Shown here one piece after another: positions 9,541 through 21,224 of a stretch of 64,000 nucleotides of DNA. The translations under genes and the position numbers were made by a program. The number at the start of each line of letters is the position of its first letter. The first letter of the stretch is position 1. The notes beneath the pieces were generated by a model, which saw nothing but the letters and a program-made list of their open reading frames with translations, had not been told where the DNA came from and made no database searches. The stretch covers positions 189,962,982 through 190,026,981 of the forward strand of contig NW_026947484.1 in assembly GCF_034190915.1 (NCBI RefSeq). Direction: 5' to 3'. The DNA comes from Cavia porcellus (lineage: Eukaryota; Chordata; Mammalia; Rodentia; Caviidae).

Positions 9541-10625
9541 GAATGATTAACATGCCTGTGTGTAGAGCTGAGCAGGGATCTGGACCAAAGTTTTGAAGCA
9601 ATAAGGGAAGCGTAAAAATGAAGGCAGAAATACCAAGGTCCATCCTACTTATGGCTACCAATCGGGCGTCTACAGGTCCAGCCTCTAAGTCCCTGTTACA
9701 ATGCCACATTCGTGCACAAAATGCCACCACACTGTCCGGATTCCAGCCAGACCTTGCGGGGCTTTATGCCCCTCCTGACACTTGCCATGCCTGTCTCTGT
9801 GCTGGCTACCTGTGGCCCCATCTCTAGTTCCCCACTTAAGATTCATCTGTATGCTCTCAGCCCCCACGCCCAACACCCCAACACGCAGGGTCCCCACAGA
9901 GCCAGCCCAGAATGGCACTCAGACAACACTAGCAAGGGTGACAAAGCCATCAGCATTCATCCTGGTGAAGTGAATTCTTCCCTCCTGGAGCAGAAGGATG
10001 GATAATTACAGGCTGGCTCCCGCAATCTGCTATGCATTCGCCCCTCAGGGTGTGTGAATTGCTGTGAAATTCTTATCAAGGGGAAAGCAGAAAGAGACTC
10101 TAAATGGGAGATTTAGAGGAAGAAGGAGCAAAGGAAAGAAAGCTTTTGTAAAGCTCTGGAGCCTTGCCTGTGTTGACCTTTGGAGCTATGGAAAAGGCAC
10201 GGAGTCGGCCTGTTGGGGTGGGCCCAGCCTTACCCTGACAGGACTTTAGGAGGTTCCAAACCCTCTCTGGACACAGGGATACAGCTAGCCCACCTCCTAG
10301 GGCCCCCGCTCCTCTCTGATTACATTCTGTGTGGCAATAAGGGCTTTAGCGTTCCTGGTTAACCCAGTCTGTAGGGGAGAGGACAGGTCCAGTGCTTTCT
10401 CTCCCTCACTGCCTCGCTCCCTCCAGAAGGAAAAGGGCTAAGCCAGGAGCTGCTGCCCAGAGCCTATGAGCACAGCTTCCCTGCTCCCCCAGAAGACTGT
10501 GGTTTGGTGAGGTCCTGCCGGATGCTTCCAAGCCTGCAGCTGGGCAGACCCCAGGACCAGCCAAAGACTCCTCCTGGAAAGCAAGAGGCAGGGCTGAAAT
10601 AATTGGTACCTATTAAGTGACTTTC
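9541..10625. other. Unique sequence
   Basis: Several overlapping short frames on both strands (9618-10005), none with a recognisable family. Confidence 0.4.
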
Positions 10626-10629
10626 AACA

Positions 10630-10775
10630 GACCTCTGGGATGCCAAGTCTCAGTTTTCCCATCAGCAAGCTGTGAACAACAAATTCAACTGTGCAGGATG
10701 GTTGAATCCTGACATTTAGGAAACTCAGCACAGTCTGGAATATGGTAAATACCTAGTGTGTGGTGGATCTCTCTG
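10630..10775 (+). mobile_element. MIR-like fragment
   Basis: 'caagtctcagttttcccatcagcaagctgtgaacaac' and 'ggttgaatcctgac...gcacagtctggaatatggtaaatac' follow MIR order. Confidence 0.5.
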
Positions 10776-12230
10776 CCTCATGAGGGTCAGGTGGTCATGA
10801 ACAGGTCACCCTTTGCACATAGACCCAGACAGTTCTGCAGGCACCAGGAACATGCTTTCTCTCCAACGGAAAGACCTCAGCTCCTCCCTAATACACAGCC
10901 TTAGGGAAAATCGCCCCAGTAGAACAACCGAGAAGGATGGTGACAGCAAAAGGGCGAACTGAGTGCAGTAGGAGAAGTTGTAAGAGGGACAGAAGACCTG
11001 CAATCCCAGACTGGACAGTCGGAGTGTGGGAACTGCCTGGGCTCTGGCTAAGGAGTTGTCTCAATTATCTAGAACCATTTCTGAGCTGGGATCCAGGAGT
11101 CGGGACCAATGGATAGAGACTCAAAATATGCGATGGTCCAGTGAAGATTTGGAAATGACTGGCTAACCCCTGCTTTACAAATGGGGAAACTGAGGCAGGG
11201 AAAGAAGGTGAGACTCCAAAGACAGAGTCAGAATTTCAGTTTCCTAAGTCCTTCCTGGGTACCCATTCCTCCCCACATCCCACTCAGGAGAGGAAACCAT
11301 CAAGCAGGATGGAGAGACCGCTTCAGTCACCCAGCCCACAAGCTGAGGAAGAAGAAACCTTTGCAGACATGGGGTCAAACGCTGCCCCTCTAGCACATTC
11401 CTGGCCCAACCCTGCACGGCCAGTCTTCCAAACAAGTCAGTTTTGTATTGCTGGCTTCAGCAATACAAATAATCAATGACTAACTTCCCGTCTACTGCTT
11501 TTAAAATCTAATTTTATGTATTCAACATGTTTGCTTCTCCCGGCCTCCTGCTGCTCATTCCCGTGTGCTGTTTGTCCCACTGCTCTTCCTTGAACCCTAA
11601 CTGGGCATTCGGGACACAGAAGCAGCTCCGTAAGTCCACAAACAGCAATTGTGTTCACTTGGAGCACATGCTCTGGCCAGGTGCTGTGCCAGGTGGTAGG
11701 AAGGCAGAGATGCATCCAAGTGACCCCTGGTCATGGCCAGTGGCCTCCATGGCTTATCTGCTGCCACACCCAGTTCTCTTGAGTGGGGGCTCTCTGAGGA
11801 CAGGCACCCTAATTTCTCAGAGGTTCCCTTTGGCACAAAGTCTAGCTCAAGGTAGTGATGAGCAGAAAAGCAGGAGTTTTGGCCCTGCCTTTTGACCCTG
11901 AGACACTCTGACCTCGATGAAAAGTGAAGTAGCCCCTAAGCGGGAACTGCTCCATCCTCTTGGTGTCTGTCTCCATTCCTCTGTCTCCCTTCTCTGTATG
12001 CAGCGCTTTCTTTACCCTTCTCCTGCCCCTTCCTAATGTTTGCTCTGCTTTATAAACCTAGCCAGTTTTGTTATGGGTAAAGGTAAGTTCTGGGTCACAT
12101 ACCCAGCATGAAATACAATTGACAATGATGGAAATTTTTATTGACCAGAGAATCTAGCCTTCTGGTATTACATTAGTTTGCTCAAGGTGGCCCAAGAAAC
12201 TTGGACTTGGAAATAACTACTATTGAAAAA
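10776..12230. other. Unique sequence with MIR/L2 scraps
   Basis: A MIR core ('tttacaaatggggaaactgaggcaggg') lies at about 11,174-11,203. An L2-like end ('tctctgaggacaggcaccctaatttctcag') lies at about 11,790-11,860. The rest is unrecognised. Confidence 0.45.
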
Positions 12231-12234
12231 ATAA

Positions 12235-12565
12235 ATAAATAAAAAGCCAGCTGCGTGAAATGGCACACACGGATGGTGCCAGCTACTCAAGCGGCTGAGG
12301 GAAGACTACAAGCTTGAGGCCACCCAAGCAATTAACAGACTTAGCAAGACCCTGTCTCAAAATAAGGTGAAAAGAGCTGGGGACATAGCTCATCAGCACA
12401 GCACTCATCTAGCAAGTGTGAGGTCCTAGGTTCAAGCGCCAGTACCAGCCGAGGCAACTTAATGCGACACCGTCTCAAAATAAAATTAAAAAGCAGGGTG
12501 TTATACCTAAGTGGTAGACTGTGTGTCTAACATGCGTGAAGTTAGTGTCTCAGAAAACTTTTTTT
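12235..12565 (+). mobile_element. B4-type composite SINE (B1-like + ID-like)
   Basis: A left part, 'gccagctgcgtgaaatggcacacac...ggtgccagctactcaagcggctgagg...agcaagaccctgtctcaaaataa', is Alu/B1-like. It is followed by 'gagctggggacatagctcatcagcac...ggtcctaggttcaagcgccagtacc', which is ID-like. A further degenerate ID-like unit runs to about 12,560. Confidence 0.8.
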
Positions 12566-12749
12566 AAAAAGCAAGGGTGGAGGGAAGGGAAAGGAAAAGA
12601 AGGTAGCCCACAATGGTAAATGCTATCATGAATCAGCTTAAAAAGTAAAACAAAAAATTAAGAAACCAAGTGTTCTTGGTGAAACAACAACCTTGCTGGA
12701 CATAATTTCAGTAAAACTAAAACGGGAATGGGAAAACTTGCAAAGAGAC

Positions 12750-13335
12750 ACTAAACCAAAGGAGTCAATTAACTTTCTGGTGCTTTGAAAATAATTATTC
12801 TTCTATCAAAGTGAATCAGCGTTAATTTGATCTTATTAAAATGTTGCTCAGAGTGGAGTCAGCGCCCAGCCTGGGTGCAGTGCAGGGCCGGGGATGAGCG
12901 CACTTGGTTCACCTGTCTGCCTTCTCCCATCACCACGGCGCACCCTCCGATGCCTGCCATGAGCTGCACGATTCCTCCTGATTTGTAACCATCACTGCCT
13001 TACCAGTGGCTTAGGTACTTTCAAAGGAGTTGAGTTTTTACACTAATCACTGCCTCCTAAATCAATTAATGAGACTTAAAAGGTCATTCATCATTAGAAA
13101 TTGCGACTGGAATCAGCAAAGTACTACACTGGTCCATAGACACTAAGGAATTGCATCCTACCTTGATAATTGTACCCTGGCTTTAATGAGATTCTTATTA
13201 ACATATACATTATTAATTAGACCATTAATGCAGATGTCATTCTGAGTCACACCAGGATTCCCGAAGGCTCACGTGGTTATTAAACCTTGCTAATTTGCAC
13301 AGTGAATTAATATTATATTAAAGGCTCTCCCCACT
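12750..13335. promoter_or_regulatory. Candidate conserved non-coding element, AT-rich with homeodomain-type cores
   Basis: A repeat-free block rich in TAAT/ATTA cores: 'gagtcaattaac', 'gcgttaatttgatc', 'ctaaatcaattaatgag', 'attaattagaccattaatgcagatg', 'gctaatttgcacagtgaattaat'. This is the texture of developmental enhancers in gene deserts. Function is inferred from composition only. Confidence 0.35.
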
Positions 13336-13900
13336 GTGTATACTAAATTAAACACTCACTTTCAAAATCTCACCCATAGCATCCACTCATACTTGCTAAG
13401 GAGAGGAATAAGAGGGAAGCAGTTTCGTAGGGAGACCTGTGGGCTTCCCGTCTTGCAAATAACTTTGTTGTCTGTGAGTAAAGGGGAAGGAGGAAAGAGG
13501 AAACCCTCTGCCCTGCACGCCTTACGCCTCAGGAAGGGCTCACTGTCCTTTAACTAGCAAACTTTCCTAATGCATCTCAAATAGTAAATGTCTCCTAAGT
13601 ATAAACTATCATTTATTCATTGTAAATAATTTAGAGAATATACATAAGCAAAAAGGAGAAAATATTCATCACTGATTCCCTCTGTATTCAGAGAAAATGG
13701 CCCTCTGAACATTCTCATGTGGCGGTTCAGTCTATTTGGTCTATACTTAAAGAAATATCCTTTTACACTAATAGAATAACACTCTACACATTGTTTTATA
13801 ATCTGCCTGTGAAACTTAATATTTCATGAATACTTTTCTGCATCATCAAATGTTCTTCTGCCACATGATTGTCACATTATACATATTCATTCTCTTCCTT
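13336..13900. other. Unique sequence
   Basis: AT-rich in the second half. Nothing recognised. Confidence 0.4.
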
Positions 13901-13904
13901 CCTT

Positions 13905-14240
13905 AAGTGGTGCTGGGATGGTCAGCTTTATGTGTCTCCTTGGCTGGACTATAGCTCCCTGGTATTCAGTCAGGCACTAACCTAGACATCACCGTGAAGG
14001 TATTTTGTAGGTGTGATAAGGGCCATAATCGGTTGTTTTAAATAAGGGAAATTGTCCTGGACAATCTGAGTGGGCCTGGTTCAATCAGTTGAAAGGCCCT
14101 AAGAATGGGGCTGTGGCTGCCCAGAAGAGGAAATTCTGCTGTGGACTGCCTTTCTTGCCTGATGGTCTTTCCTGTGATCCCATAGGTGCCCTCACAATCA
14201 GGCAAGGCAATTCTTTCAATAAATCAATCTCTGCCTATCT
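13905..14240 (+). mobile_element. MLT2-type (ERVL) LTR fragment
   Basis: 'atggtcagctttatgtgtctccttggctgg', 'cactaacctagacatcaccgtgaaggtattttgtaggtgtgataag', 'gagtgggcctggttcaatcagttgaaaggcc' and 'ctttcttgcctgatggtc' follow the MLT2 LTR order. Confidence 0.8.
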
Positions 14241-14453
14241 ATGTGCTATCTTCCCTCACTATCGAAGAGGGATTGTTTCCAGGTCACCCTGAGCATCAAA
14301 CTCTGAGGATGCTCAAGTTTCTTATATAAAATGATATAATAGCTACATGGAACCTGTGTAATACTCTCACATATTTTAATCATCTCTAGATTGATTATGA
14401 TAGCCAATATGTCAATGTAACTCGTTGTTATACTATATTGTATAATAAATAAG

Positions 14454-14535
14454 GCCTGGGGATTTAGCTCAGTGGCATAAATGCCTGCCTGGCAAGCCCT
14501 AGGTTGTGAGTTCGATCCCCAGTACAGATAAATAA
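14454..14535 (+). mobile_element. ID-type SINE
   Basis: Forward ID: 'gcctggggatttagctcagtggcataaatgcctgcctggcaagccctagg...gagttcgatccccagtac'. A short mixed A-rich tail. Target duplication unclear. Confidence 0.9.
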
Positions 14536-14694
14536 ATGCAAAAAGAGTTTGTGTATGTTCAGGGGTTTTTTCTTTTCCAATTCTTAGTTGAATTCTGGAT
14601 GCAAAATCCACAAATACAGAGGGTCAACTACACACACGTACACAGACACACATGCAATATGACCTAAAAATACAATGATTATTTAAAATTTTAA

Positions 14695-15070
14695 TACAGT
14701 GATTTCCTTACAGTAACCTCCCTCAAAGTACTTACTGTCAGCTCAGACACACTTTTCCTATCATTAGTGCCACTTTCTGAAGCAGCTCTGGAAGTCCTTC
14801 CAGCACTGTGGCTGCCTCAAGGTCCTGAATCTATTCAAAACTTTTACTTTTGGTGGTCATTTTGAAATCTCACAGTGTCAGATCTGGTGAAGAAGATGCA
14901 TGAGTTTTTCCATTGGATGATACTCAATAGCCACATCCATCATATTTGACCACACCTTGCAAAGACACTCATGAAAGGGAATTTCCAGAACTCCTTCCAA
15001 ACCTGGTGCGAATGACGAGATTAAGTGTGTCAGAAGTGAGGGGAAGTATTTTGAGAAAGATTAATGTCAG
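14695..15070 (-). mobile_element. Probable mariner-type transposase relic
   Basis: Read in reverse, the stretch near 14,717-14,736 encodes SKYFEGG. This resembles the conserved YFEGD-type ending of mariner-family transposases. Upstream (minus) is a region readable as TVLEGLPELLQ with stops and frame changes nearby. Terminal repeats not seen. The homology is tentative. Confidence 0.35.
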
Positions 15071-15414
15071 TGTGTCTTTTACTGTAATGATTTTTTAATT
15101 TAAACATTCACTATATATTTCGAGCACACCTCATGCATGCACAGGTGTATGTGTGTCATGTTAAATGTATCGTGCATAAATTTTACTATCTGGCTACACC
15201 ATTAATTATTTAACCGGCCTCCTGATGTTGGACATTGTGCTGAACTGTTTCGCTGTCAACGTGGTGTGCTTGCTCCTGTATGGATCTGGAACCAGACTTC
15301 TCAGTGCGGCTTCCTAGATGGTTCTCAGAAGAAAACGCCAATGAGAGAACCTGCGTAAAGGGAGGGAGGGACGGAGAGGGAGGGAGAAGCCAAGAGGATG
15401 CCTCTGTTACTAAG
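15071..15414. other. Unique sequence 5' of the L1 insertion
   Basis: Ends in a G/A-rich stretch (GGGAGGGAGGGACGG at about 15,360). The pre-integration site AAGATGTGGCAATCA is at 15,415-15,429. Confidence 0.5.
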
Positions 15415-15429
15415 AAGATGTGGCAATCA

Positions 15430-15921
15430 CTGAGATACCATCTCACTCCTGAAAGAATGGCCAGGATCAAGAATACCAACAACAACAAATGCTGGAGAGG
15501 CTGTGGGGAAAAAGGAACTCTTCTATACTGTTGGTGGGAGTGTAGACTGGTACAACCTTTGTGGAGGTCAGTCTGGAGATTTCTCAAAAAGCTGGGTTTG
15601 GAAGTCCCATTTATTCCAGCTATTCCACTTCTAGGCATATTCCTAGAAGAAGTGAAAGCATCACACCACAGTGATATATGTGCACCTATGTTTATAGCAG
15701 CACAATTTGTAATCGCCAGATCTTGGAAACAACCCAAGTGTCCGTCAACTGAGAAACGGATAAAAAAGTTGTGGTATTTCTATACAATGGAGTATTACTC
15801 AGCTATAAAGAAAGATCACATTGAGATATTTATCAATAAATGGGCGCAGCTTGAGACCATACTCATAAGCGAAATAAATCAATCTCACATGTGTGAATAC
15901 CGAATAGTTTCCCTAATGTAA
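15430..15921 (+). pseudogene. L1 ORF2 C-terminal fragment
   Basis: Reading directly from the insertion edge there are 163 codons without a stop or frameshift, ending in TAA. The product carries the familiar L1 ORF2 C-terminal features: a cysteine/tryptophan cluster with CWWEC, the LVQPLW motif, PAIPLLGI, a QPKCPS segment and [12 protein letters not shown]. The endonuclease and reverse-transcriptase domains are absent, so it cannot be an active protein. The open frame extends upstream to 15,280 by chance, through flanking DNA before the target-site duplication, so the apparent methionine start is not L1. The uninterrupted frame suggests a fairly recent insertion. Confidence 0.93.
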
Positions 15922-17104
15922 GTAATGGTTCAAATATATAAAAGTACGTGGTAACCATGATTCCCCATTATGTGGCCTTGAAGCCTTATAAAGTTTTCAC
16001 TTATTAATTGGAAAGGCTTTATTTTGGGATTCTTGATATGGAAATATTTGAAGCTATAGTATATGAAGTTATATTCAAATATTTCAAGGAAAAAGACAGA
16101 CACTATGGTAACTACTATTAAATCGGGTTATTTGGTGGTGAAGCACTAGGTTGCTAAAACAGTCATGCTTTGACCTGTATTGTTATGTTGTTATGTCCTC
16201 TTTTATTTCACTCTCTCCCTTATTAATTAAAAAAATTATTTAGTTATTTTTTATGGTTTTTTTTAATTAAGGGGAAAAATTTTAAAAATTAGGATATATT
16301 ATAGTAACTTTTTTTGATTTCCTATTAACTTGTTTTGAAGTCCTGTAATACTCCCACTATCTTGTTTTGACTGATTAGACACTGTTCCATTCTGTATGAT
16401 AGTATCAAGTTTGGGGGTATAGGCAACTACTTTGAAGGCAATAAGATTCACTAAGATGCCCATTCTGGTTTAACTATTATCTCCTTTGGAAGTCCTGTAA
16501 TGTTTACAATGTTTAAGTTTTATTGGTTGTGTTCTCTACTGTTTTGTTCAACTTTATAATACTTAATGAGAGATAGACAATTCTTTTTAAGGAAACAAGA
16601 GATATTATGCAACCATTGTTGATAACCTTGTACTCTGTCCTTATATCATGTACTATGTCTATCCTTGGTTTTGACTGACAGCTTTGTTTTGCCATATTTG
16701 ACTTTATTCTCTTCCAAAAAAAAATTAATAAGAACTAAGGAGTAATAAAACCCAAAATGTGTAAATTTTGTTGTAAAAAAGAGAGGGAAAAAAAGTGCTC
16801 TAAAGGATACAACTGCGGGTGTATTTGGGGGTGTTAAATAGCTGACCATATTAATGTTTTTGGTTGGATCATTGAACACAACTGTTGCAGTCTCTCTGTT
16901 CGAATGTTCACCTTGTATGCTTTGATACTGTGACTTGAGCAACTATCATTAAGACAATAATGTGTAATCTATTAACTGGTGATTTCTTACTGGTTTTTTT
17001 TTTTTTTTTTTTTTTTTTTGGTAGTTCTGTATTACTTGTACCCTTACACCGCTTTGTTTTGTTTTGTTTTTTCTCTTTTTCCTTTCAAATAAAATTTTTA
17101 AAAA
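15430..17104 (+). mobile_element. 5'-truncated young L1 retrotransposon
   Basis: The last part of ORF2 (to 15,921), a roughly 1.2 kb 3' UTR with an internal T-run (about 16,997-17,019), an AATAAA at 17,088-17,093 and a short A-rich end. It is bounded by perfect 15 bp direct repeats AAGATGTGGCAATCA at 15,415-15,429 and 17,105-17,119. This fits target-primed insertion of a roughly 1.68 kb truncated copy. Confidence 0.95.
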
Positions 17105-17119
17105 AAGATGTGGCAATCA

Positions 17120-17694
17120 AACCCTGTGCCTGTGTCCCCAGGCATGGCAGTTTGACACACACTGAGGCTTTGCAGAAGTCCCCCAGTTCCCACTCAGAGC
17201 CCGTGTTGGCAGCCAGGTGTGACTTTGTGCTCTGTGGTGTAGACGTCTAGATTCCCAAGGAAAAACTACTTTGGCAATGGACATAGCAGTGGGTCCACTG
17301 AGCTGAAAGATAAAATACTTCCTGGCCTTCTTTGCAAAGAAGTAAAGAAGGAAGCTGCTGTACTCATAGAAGTGGTTCATTCTGACTATGGGGGGGGGGA
17401 GATAAGTTTCTCCTACATACTGGGGATTACAAGGAATTTTTCTGGAACCTAGAAGATTTTTTGAGGGATGTGATTTAAAACACCTGCTGTGGGAAAAGTC
17501 CATGGAAAACAATGCATTCTAGCAATACAGACTCTTTAGAAAAGCAAAGTTGTGTCGTTCCATCAAAGAAGGGACATAGCCAGGCACAAAAACAGATGAA
17601 GGGATGTGGAAGGGAGTAGCAACGGTGATTGGAATGTTCTAGAACAAAGTGCACAGACTCCCCACTCTAACAACGTCTCATTGAAAGGACCTCT
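17120..17694. other. Unique sequence 3' of the L1
   Basis: Includes a short G-run at about 17,390-17,399. Nothing else recognised. Confidence 0.4.
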
Positions 17695-17709
17695 AAAACA
17701 GCAAATTCT

Positions 17710-17802
17710 GGGCTGGGAATTTAGGTCAGCGGCATAAGCGCCTGCCTTGCAAGCGCACCATCATGAGTTCGAGCCCCATTACAAAAAAACAAAACAAAAC
17801 AA
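17710..17802 (+). mobile_element. ID-type SINE with target-site duplication
   Basis: Forward ID with an (A)nC tail (AAAACAAAACAAAAC). It is flanked by perfect 15 bp repeats AAAACAGCAAATTCT at 17,695-17,709 and 17,803-17,817. Confidence 0.93.
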
Positions 17803-17959
17803 AAAACAGCAAATTCTTTGAGCTGAAATTTTAAAAATATTCAGATCACAAAACATCACTATGGATAGAATTTCCCCTCGCTCACCCTCTGAGTGGTGCC
17901 ACGGCATCTCTACCCTGCTGAAGACACTCAGCTGTGCTCCAGAGCTGCAAGTGCTGCCT

Positions 17960-18200
17960 GCCTGGCGCCTAAATACAAGCTTTAAATGAGCACATTATTT
18001 ATCTCTTAATAATAATTATCACCAAGTCATTTTATATGAAACAACATTTCAGAGCACAAAAGAACACTTGCAATTCATTGAGCTTTCCGCTTGAATTATG
18101 TACTGCATATACTATGTCAAACCAAAATAAAGTATTTTAAGTGAAATAGGAAACTTGAAATTTTACTCAGTCCTTAGAAATAGACTATAATTATTTGTCT
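17960..18200. other. AT-rich unique block
   Basis: Contains 'ctttaaatgagcacattatttatctcttaataataattatcacc' and other TAAT cores. Possibly conserved, but only composition supports that. Confidence 0.25.
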
Positions 18201-18255
18201 CTGAGTAGTTAATATGTTGTACAGGGTACTCGTGTGCCTCACTTTATATTCCCCG

Positions 18256-18470
18256 CCCCCCCCCCCCCGTACTAGGAGTAAACTCAGTGCCTCATGCATG
18301 GTAGGCAAGTGTTCTACCACTGAACTACACCTCGAGACCACTTTATTTAATTTACTTTATTTTATAATTGAGTCAGGGTCTTACTAAGAGACTGGCCTTG
18401 AACTCGCCATCTTCCTGCCTTGACCTCATGAGGAGCAGGGATTATAGGCAGGTATCGCCATACCTTTTGG
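18256..18470 (-). mobile_element. B4-type composite SINE preceded by poly-C
   Basis: A run of 13 C at 18,256-18,268, then a reverse ID-like part ('gtactaggagtaaactcagtgcc...aggcaagtgttctaccactgaactacacc') and a reverse B1-like part ('gagtcagggtcttactaagagactggccttgaactcgcc'). Confidence 0.8.
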
Positions 18471-18479
18471 GGAGGAGGC

Positions 18480-19575
18480 TGCTGCAAATTGCACCAGGGC
18501 TTGGCACATGCCATGAGAACACTCTACCATTCTGTTAGACTCCCAGCCCTTGACCACCTTTTTTCTCCAGCTGTTTTCTCCAGCTGTGTGTAAGTATAGC
18601 TTACGGGAAGCTTGCTCAGCCGCCCCTACCACCTGCCAGAACCTTTTGCTTTCTGCTCTGAGGATAATTTGGCTGTGACTACATAAGACATTCTGACATG
18701 TAAACTTTGAAATACAAAGGAATTAACCCCACACACAGGCCAACAACCTTTGACCGAGGCAGGACAGGCACCAGTGAAGAAATCTCACTTCTTTACCTTG
18801 GGGCAGACTGTGCTGGGTGAACTGGACTTGATACCTCAGGGGGTCCGTGCCAGTGCCAGATGGAGTCCCGGAGCTCAAAGCAACAGCCAGCTGCGTAACT
18901 CAGACTGACTTTTCCTTTTTCATCCTCCCACTTCCTGGGGACCAGGTTCCTAAAATAGCCACCTACCTGGGAAACTTTGTCTTAGCCTCTGGTGTTTAAG
19001 GAAGCTGTGGCTGAGACATGAATCCCACCCGCTTGAAGACAAAGTATGATAATTCCAACACTCACTTGCTCTAACATCTGGTTTTCTCTAGAAATGGCTG
19101 CTGGAAGAATATTTGTCTTAAGTGACATTAAACGCATTTAATCTTAAAATTGGCAATCAGTATCAAAGTCAAATGTATTTTAAGAGCTACAGAAGAATTC
19201 AGGAACAGGTTCAGCATATTACTATTCAAGGATATTACAAGAAGTCCGTGGGAGAGTTTAGAAAACAGTTTAAGGTTTTCGTTTCTCACCAGTCAATAGC
19301 ACAGCAGTTGATTTCAATTGTAAATTTTTACATAGTTCCAAAGTTCATCTCGACTCTTCAAGTTACATATATCATTTAAGAGAGTGAAAGACTGTGATTT
19401 TTTCACTATTACAAACATTTCTTCCAAAACTATTGTTATACCCCACATTTTCTAAGAGAAATTGATCTTGAATTTTTATATGGGTCATAACTGTGCTGAT
19501 CACAGATTTCAGAGCTAACTTAAGTGTTTTGACCATTTTTTCCCCTCCTATTCCTTTCTTTAGAGAAGGTGGCAT
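18480..19575. other. Unique sequence
   Basis: Nothing recognised. The frame 19,122-19,379 (+) has no family match. Confidence 0.4.
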
Positions 19576-19591
19576 CAGTGGTTTCTATTTT

Positions 19592-19718
19592 TTTAAAAAA
19601 TATTTATTTATTTATTTATTTATTTGGCCTTTTTCCTTTTTATCAGCACCGGGGATCAAACTCACGACTGCCTGCTTGCAAGGCAGGCGCTTATGCTGCT
19701 GAGCTAAATCTCCAGCCC
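19592..19718 (-). mobile_element. ID-type SINE with (ATTT)n tail
   Basis: Reverse ID whose tail has become TATTTATTTATT repeats. It is flanked by 16 bp repeats with one mismatch, CAGTGGTTTCTATTTT at 19,576-19,591 and CAGTGGTCTCTATTTT at 19,719-19,734. Confidence 0.92.
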
Positions 19719-19756
19719 CAGTGGTCTCTATTTTGTTTGCCATCAATAATATATTC

Positions 19757-19862
19757 ATGGGCTGGGGATTTGGCTCAGTAGCCAAGCATCATGAGTTCGA
19801 TCCCCAGTACCAAAATAATAATAATAATAATAAATATATATATATATATTTTTTAAACATCA
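19757..19862 (+). mobile_element. Internally deleted ID SINE with AAT/AT repeat tail
   Basis: 'gggctggggatttggctcagtagccaagcatcatgagttcgatccccagtacc' keeps both promoter boxes but lacks about 25 bases of the anticodon-arm region. The tail has grown into (AAT)n then (AT)n. Confidence 0.85.
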
Positions 19863-19869
19863 TCATTTA

Positions 19870-20970
19870 ATTTTCCTTCATATAATTTTTAATTCCTTTG
19901 ACACTTTCAAGGTTCCAGATCCTGCATCCTTTTCTTTCTACTGTCAATTTTACATAAAACATGTCAGATTGGTACTAATAAAATTAATGTCAACGTGAAT
20001 ATTTTTGAGCACATGTCTGAGCACTGCATTCCACAATCTAAATTTTCCCCAGCGAGGTCTCTACACTATGAAATCTATTCCGCCTTCAAAAGTGGAAACA
20101 TAGCAATATGAATCAACCTTGTTAGGAGGAGCCACTGTACTTCTGTCTCCCAGGAAATAGATGTGAATACATCACCCATCTTTATAGTAAATTATTTTGT
20201 GATAAAAGTTTCCTAATTTTCAAACCAGTGAACTTGTTCGCAAGGCACATGGCACCCTGAGACCCAACCCCTTAGCCAGAGCACCCCAGATGCTTCCCTG
20301 TACATGTGGCTCTCCTAGCACTTGAGGCCTCCCTTTCCCGGTCCCTTTGCTCAGCTAAACAGCCACTTCCTACACCAGGCCTTGGCTTGTGCTTTGCCCT
20401 CTGCTACAGATACTGTCCCTGTGCTCTCCCCACCTGGTGACATCCTACCCAATGGAGAACCCCCTGTCCCAAACACCCAGACCACAGTTCGCAAGTCACT
20501 GACCAGACTGTGAAGTCTCCAAAACAGGGAATTGATCTGCTCCTCCTCAGCTTCCTAGGAGTGAAGCCCAGCTTCCACCTGCTCAGAAAGGGCAGCTGAA
20601 TTGACGAACGACTAGGATCAAGGATACTTTGGAGAACACGGCATGCGTTGGTGGTGGCACTGCCTGATATAGGGGAGATCACCTGAGATGCTTCACTAGC
20701 AGAGGGATCTCTCCCCTAGAGAGTGGCGAGACAGGTGATAGTGAAGGGTAGACTTTCTTAGCCAGCCTTCCCTCCACTGGGGCTCTTCTGCAGACAGTGG
20801 GACCTTTGCTAACTGTCTCAGCAATTTAGTATTTACTGAGTACTTGAAATAAACAAAACATAGACTCTGCCCCAGGAAATTCACACTATGGTAAGGAAGA
20901 CACACATGGGTTCATGATGACAACCCAATGTGTTTGCGTTCAGTGTTTTGCTTAAGGGTTATAGAAGTAT
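19870..20970. other. Unique sequence with possible L2 scrap
   Basis: 20,290-20,440 ('ctcagctaaacagccacttcctacaccaggccttggcttgtgc') is faintly L2-like. The rest is unrecognised. Confidence 0.35.
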
Positions 20971-20974
20971 ACTA

Positions 20975-21087
20975 GTGGGGGTGGGGAGAAAAAGAGAAGA
21001 AGAGAGAAGGGAAAGGAGCGGAAGGGAAGGGAAGGGAAAGCAAGGGAAGGGAAGGGAAGGGAAGGGAAGGGAAGGGAAGGGAAGAGA
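20975..21087 (+). repeat. (GGGAA)n purine-rich microsatellite
   Basis: GGGAA units with interruptions, about a dozen in the pure core (21,041-21,082). Frames across it on both strands are artefacts. Confidence 0.95.
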
Positions 21088-21224
21088 ACCTGGTTCATAC
21101 AGATACAGAAGCTCAGAGTTTCCAGAATCATAGTCAGCAACTTGGAGACTGAGAAGAGCCAATAGCATAGTAACAGTCTGAGTCTGAAGGTCCCAGCTCA
21201 AAGACAGTCAAGAGAAAAACTTTT

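Noticed and set aside
15280..15429. N-terminal 50 codons of the frame leading into L1 ORF2
   Set aside because: These lie before the target-site duplication edge, in flanking DNA, so they are not part of L1 or of a fusion gene.
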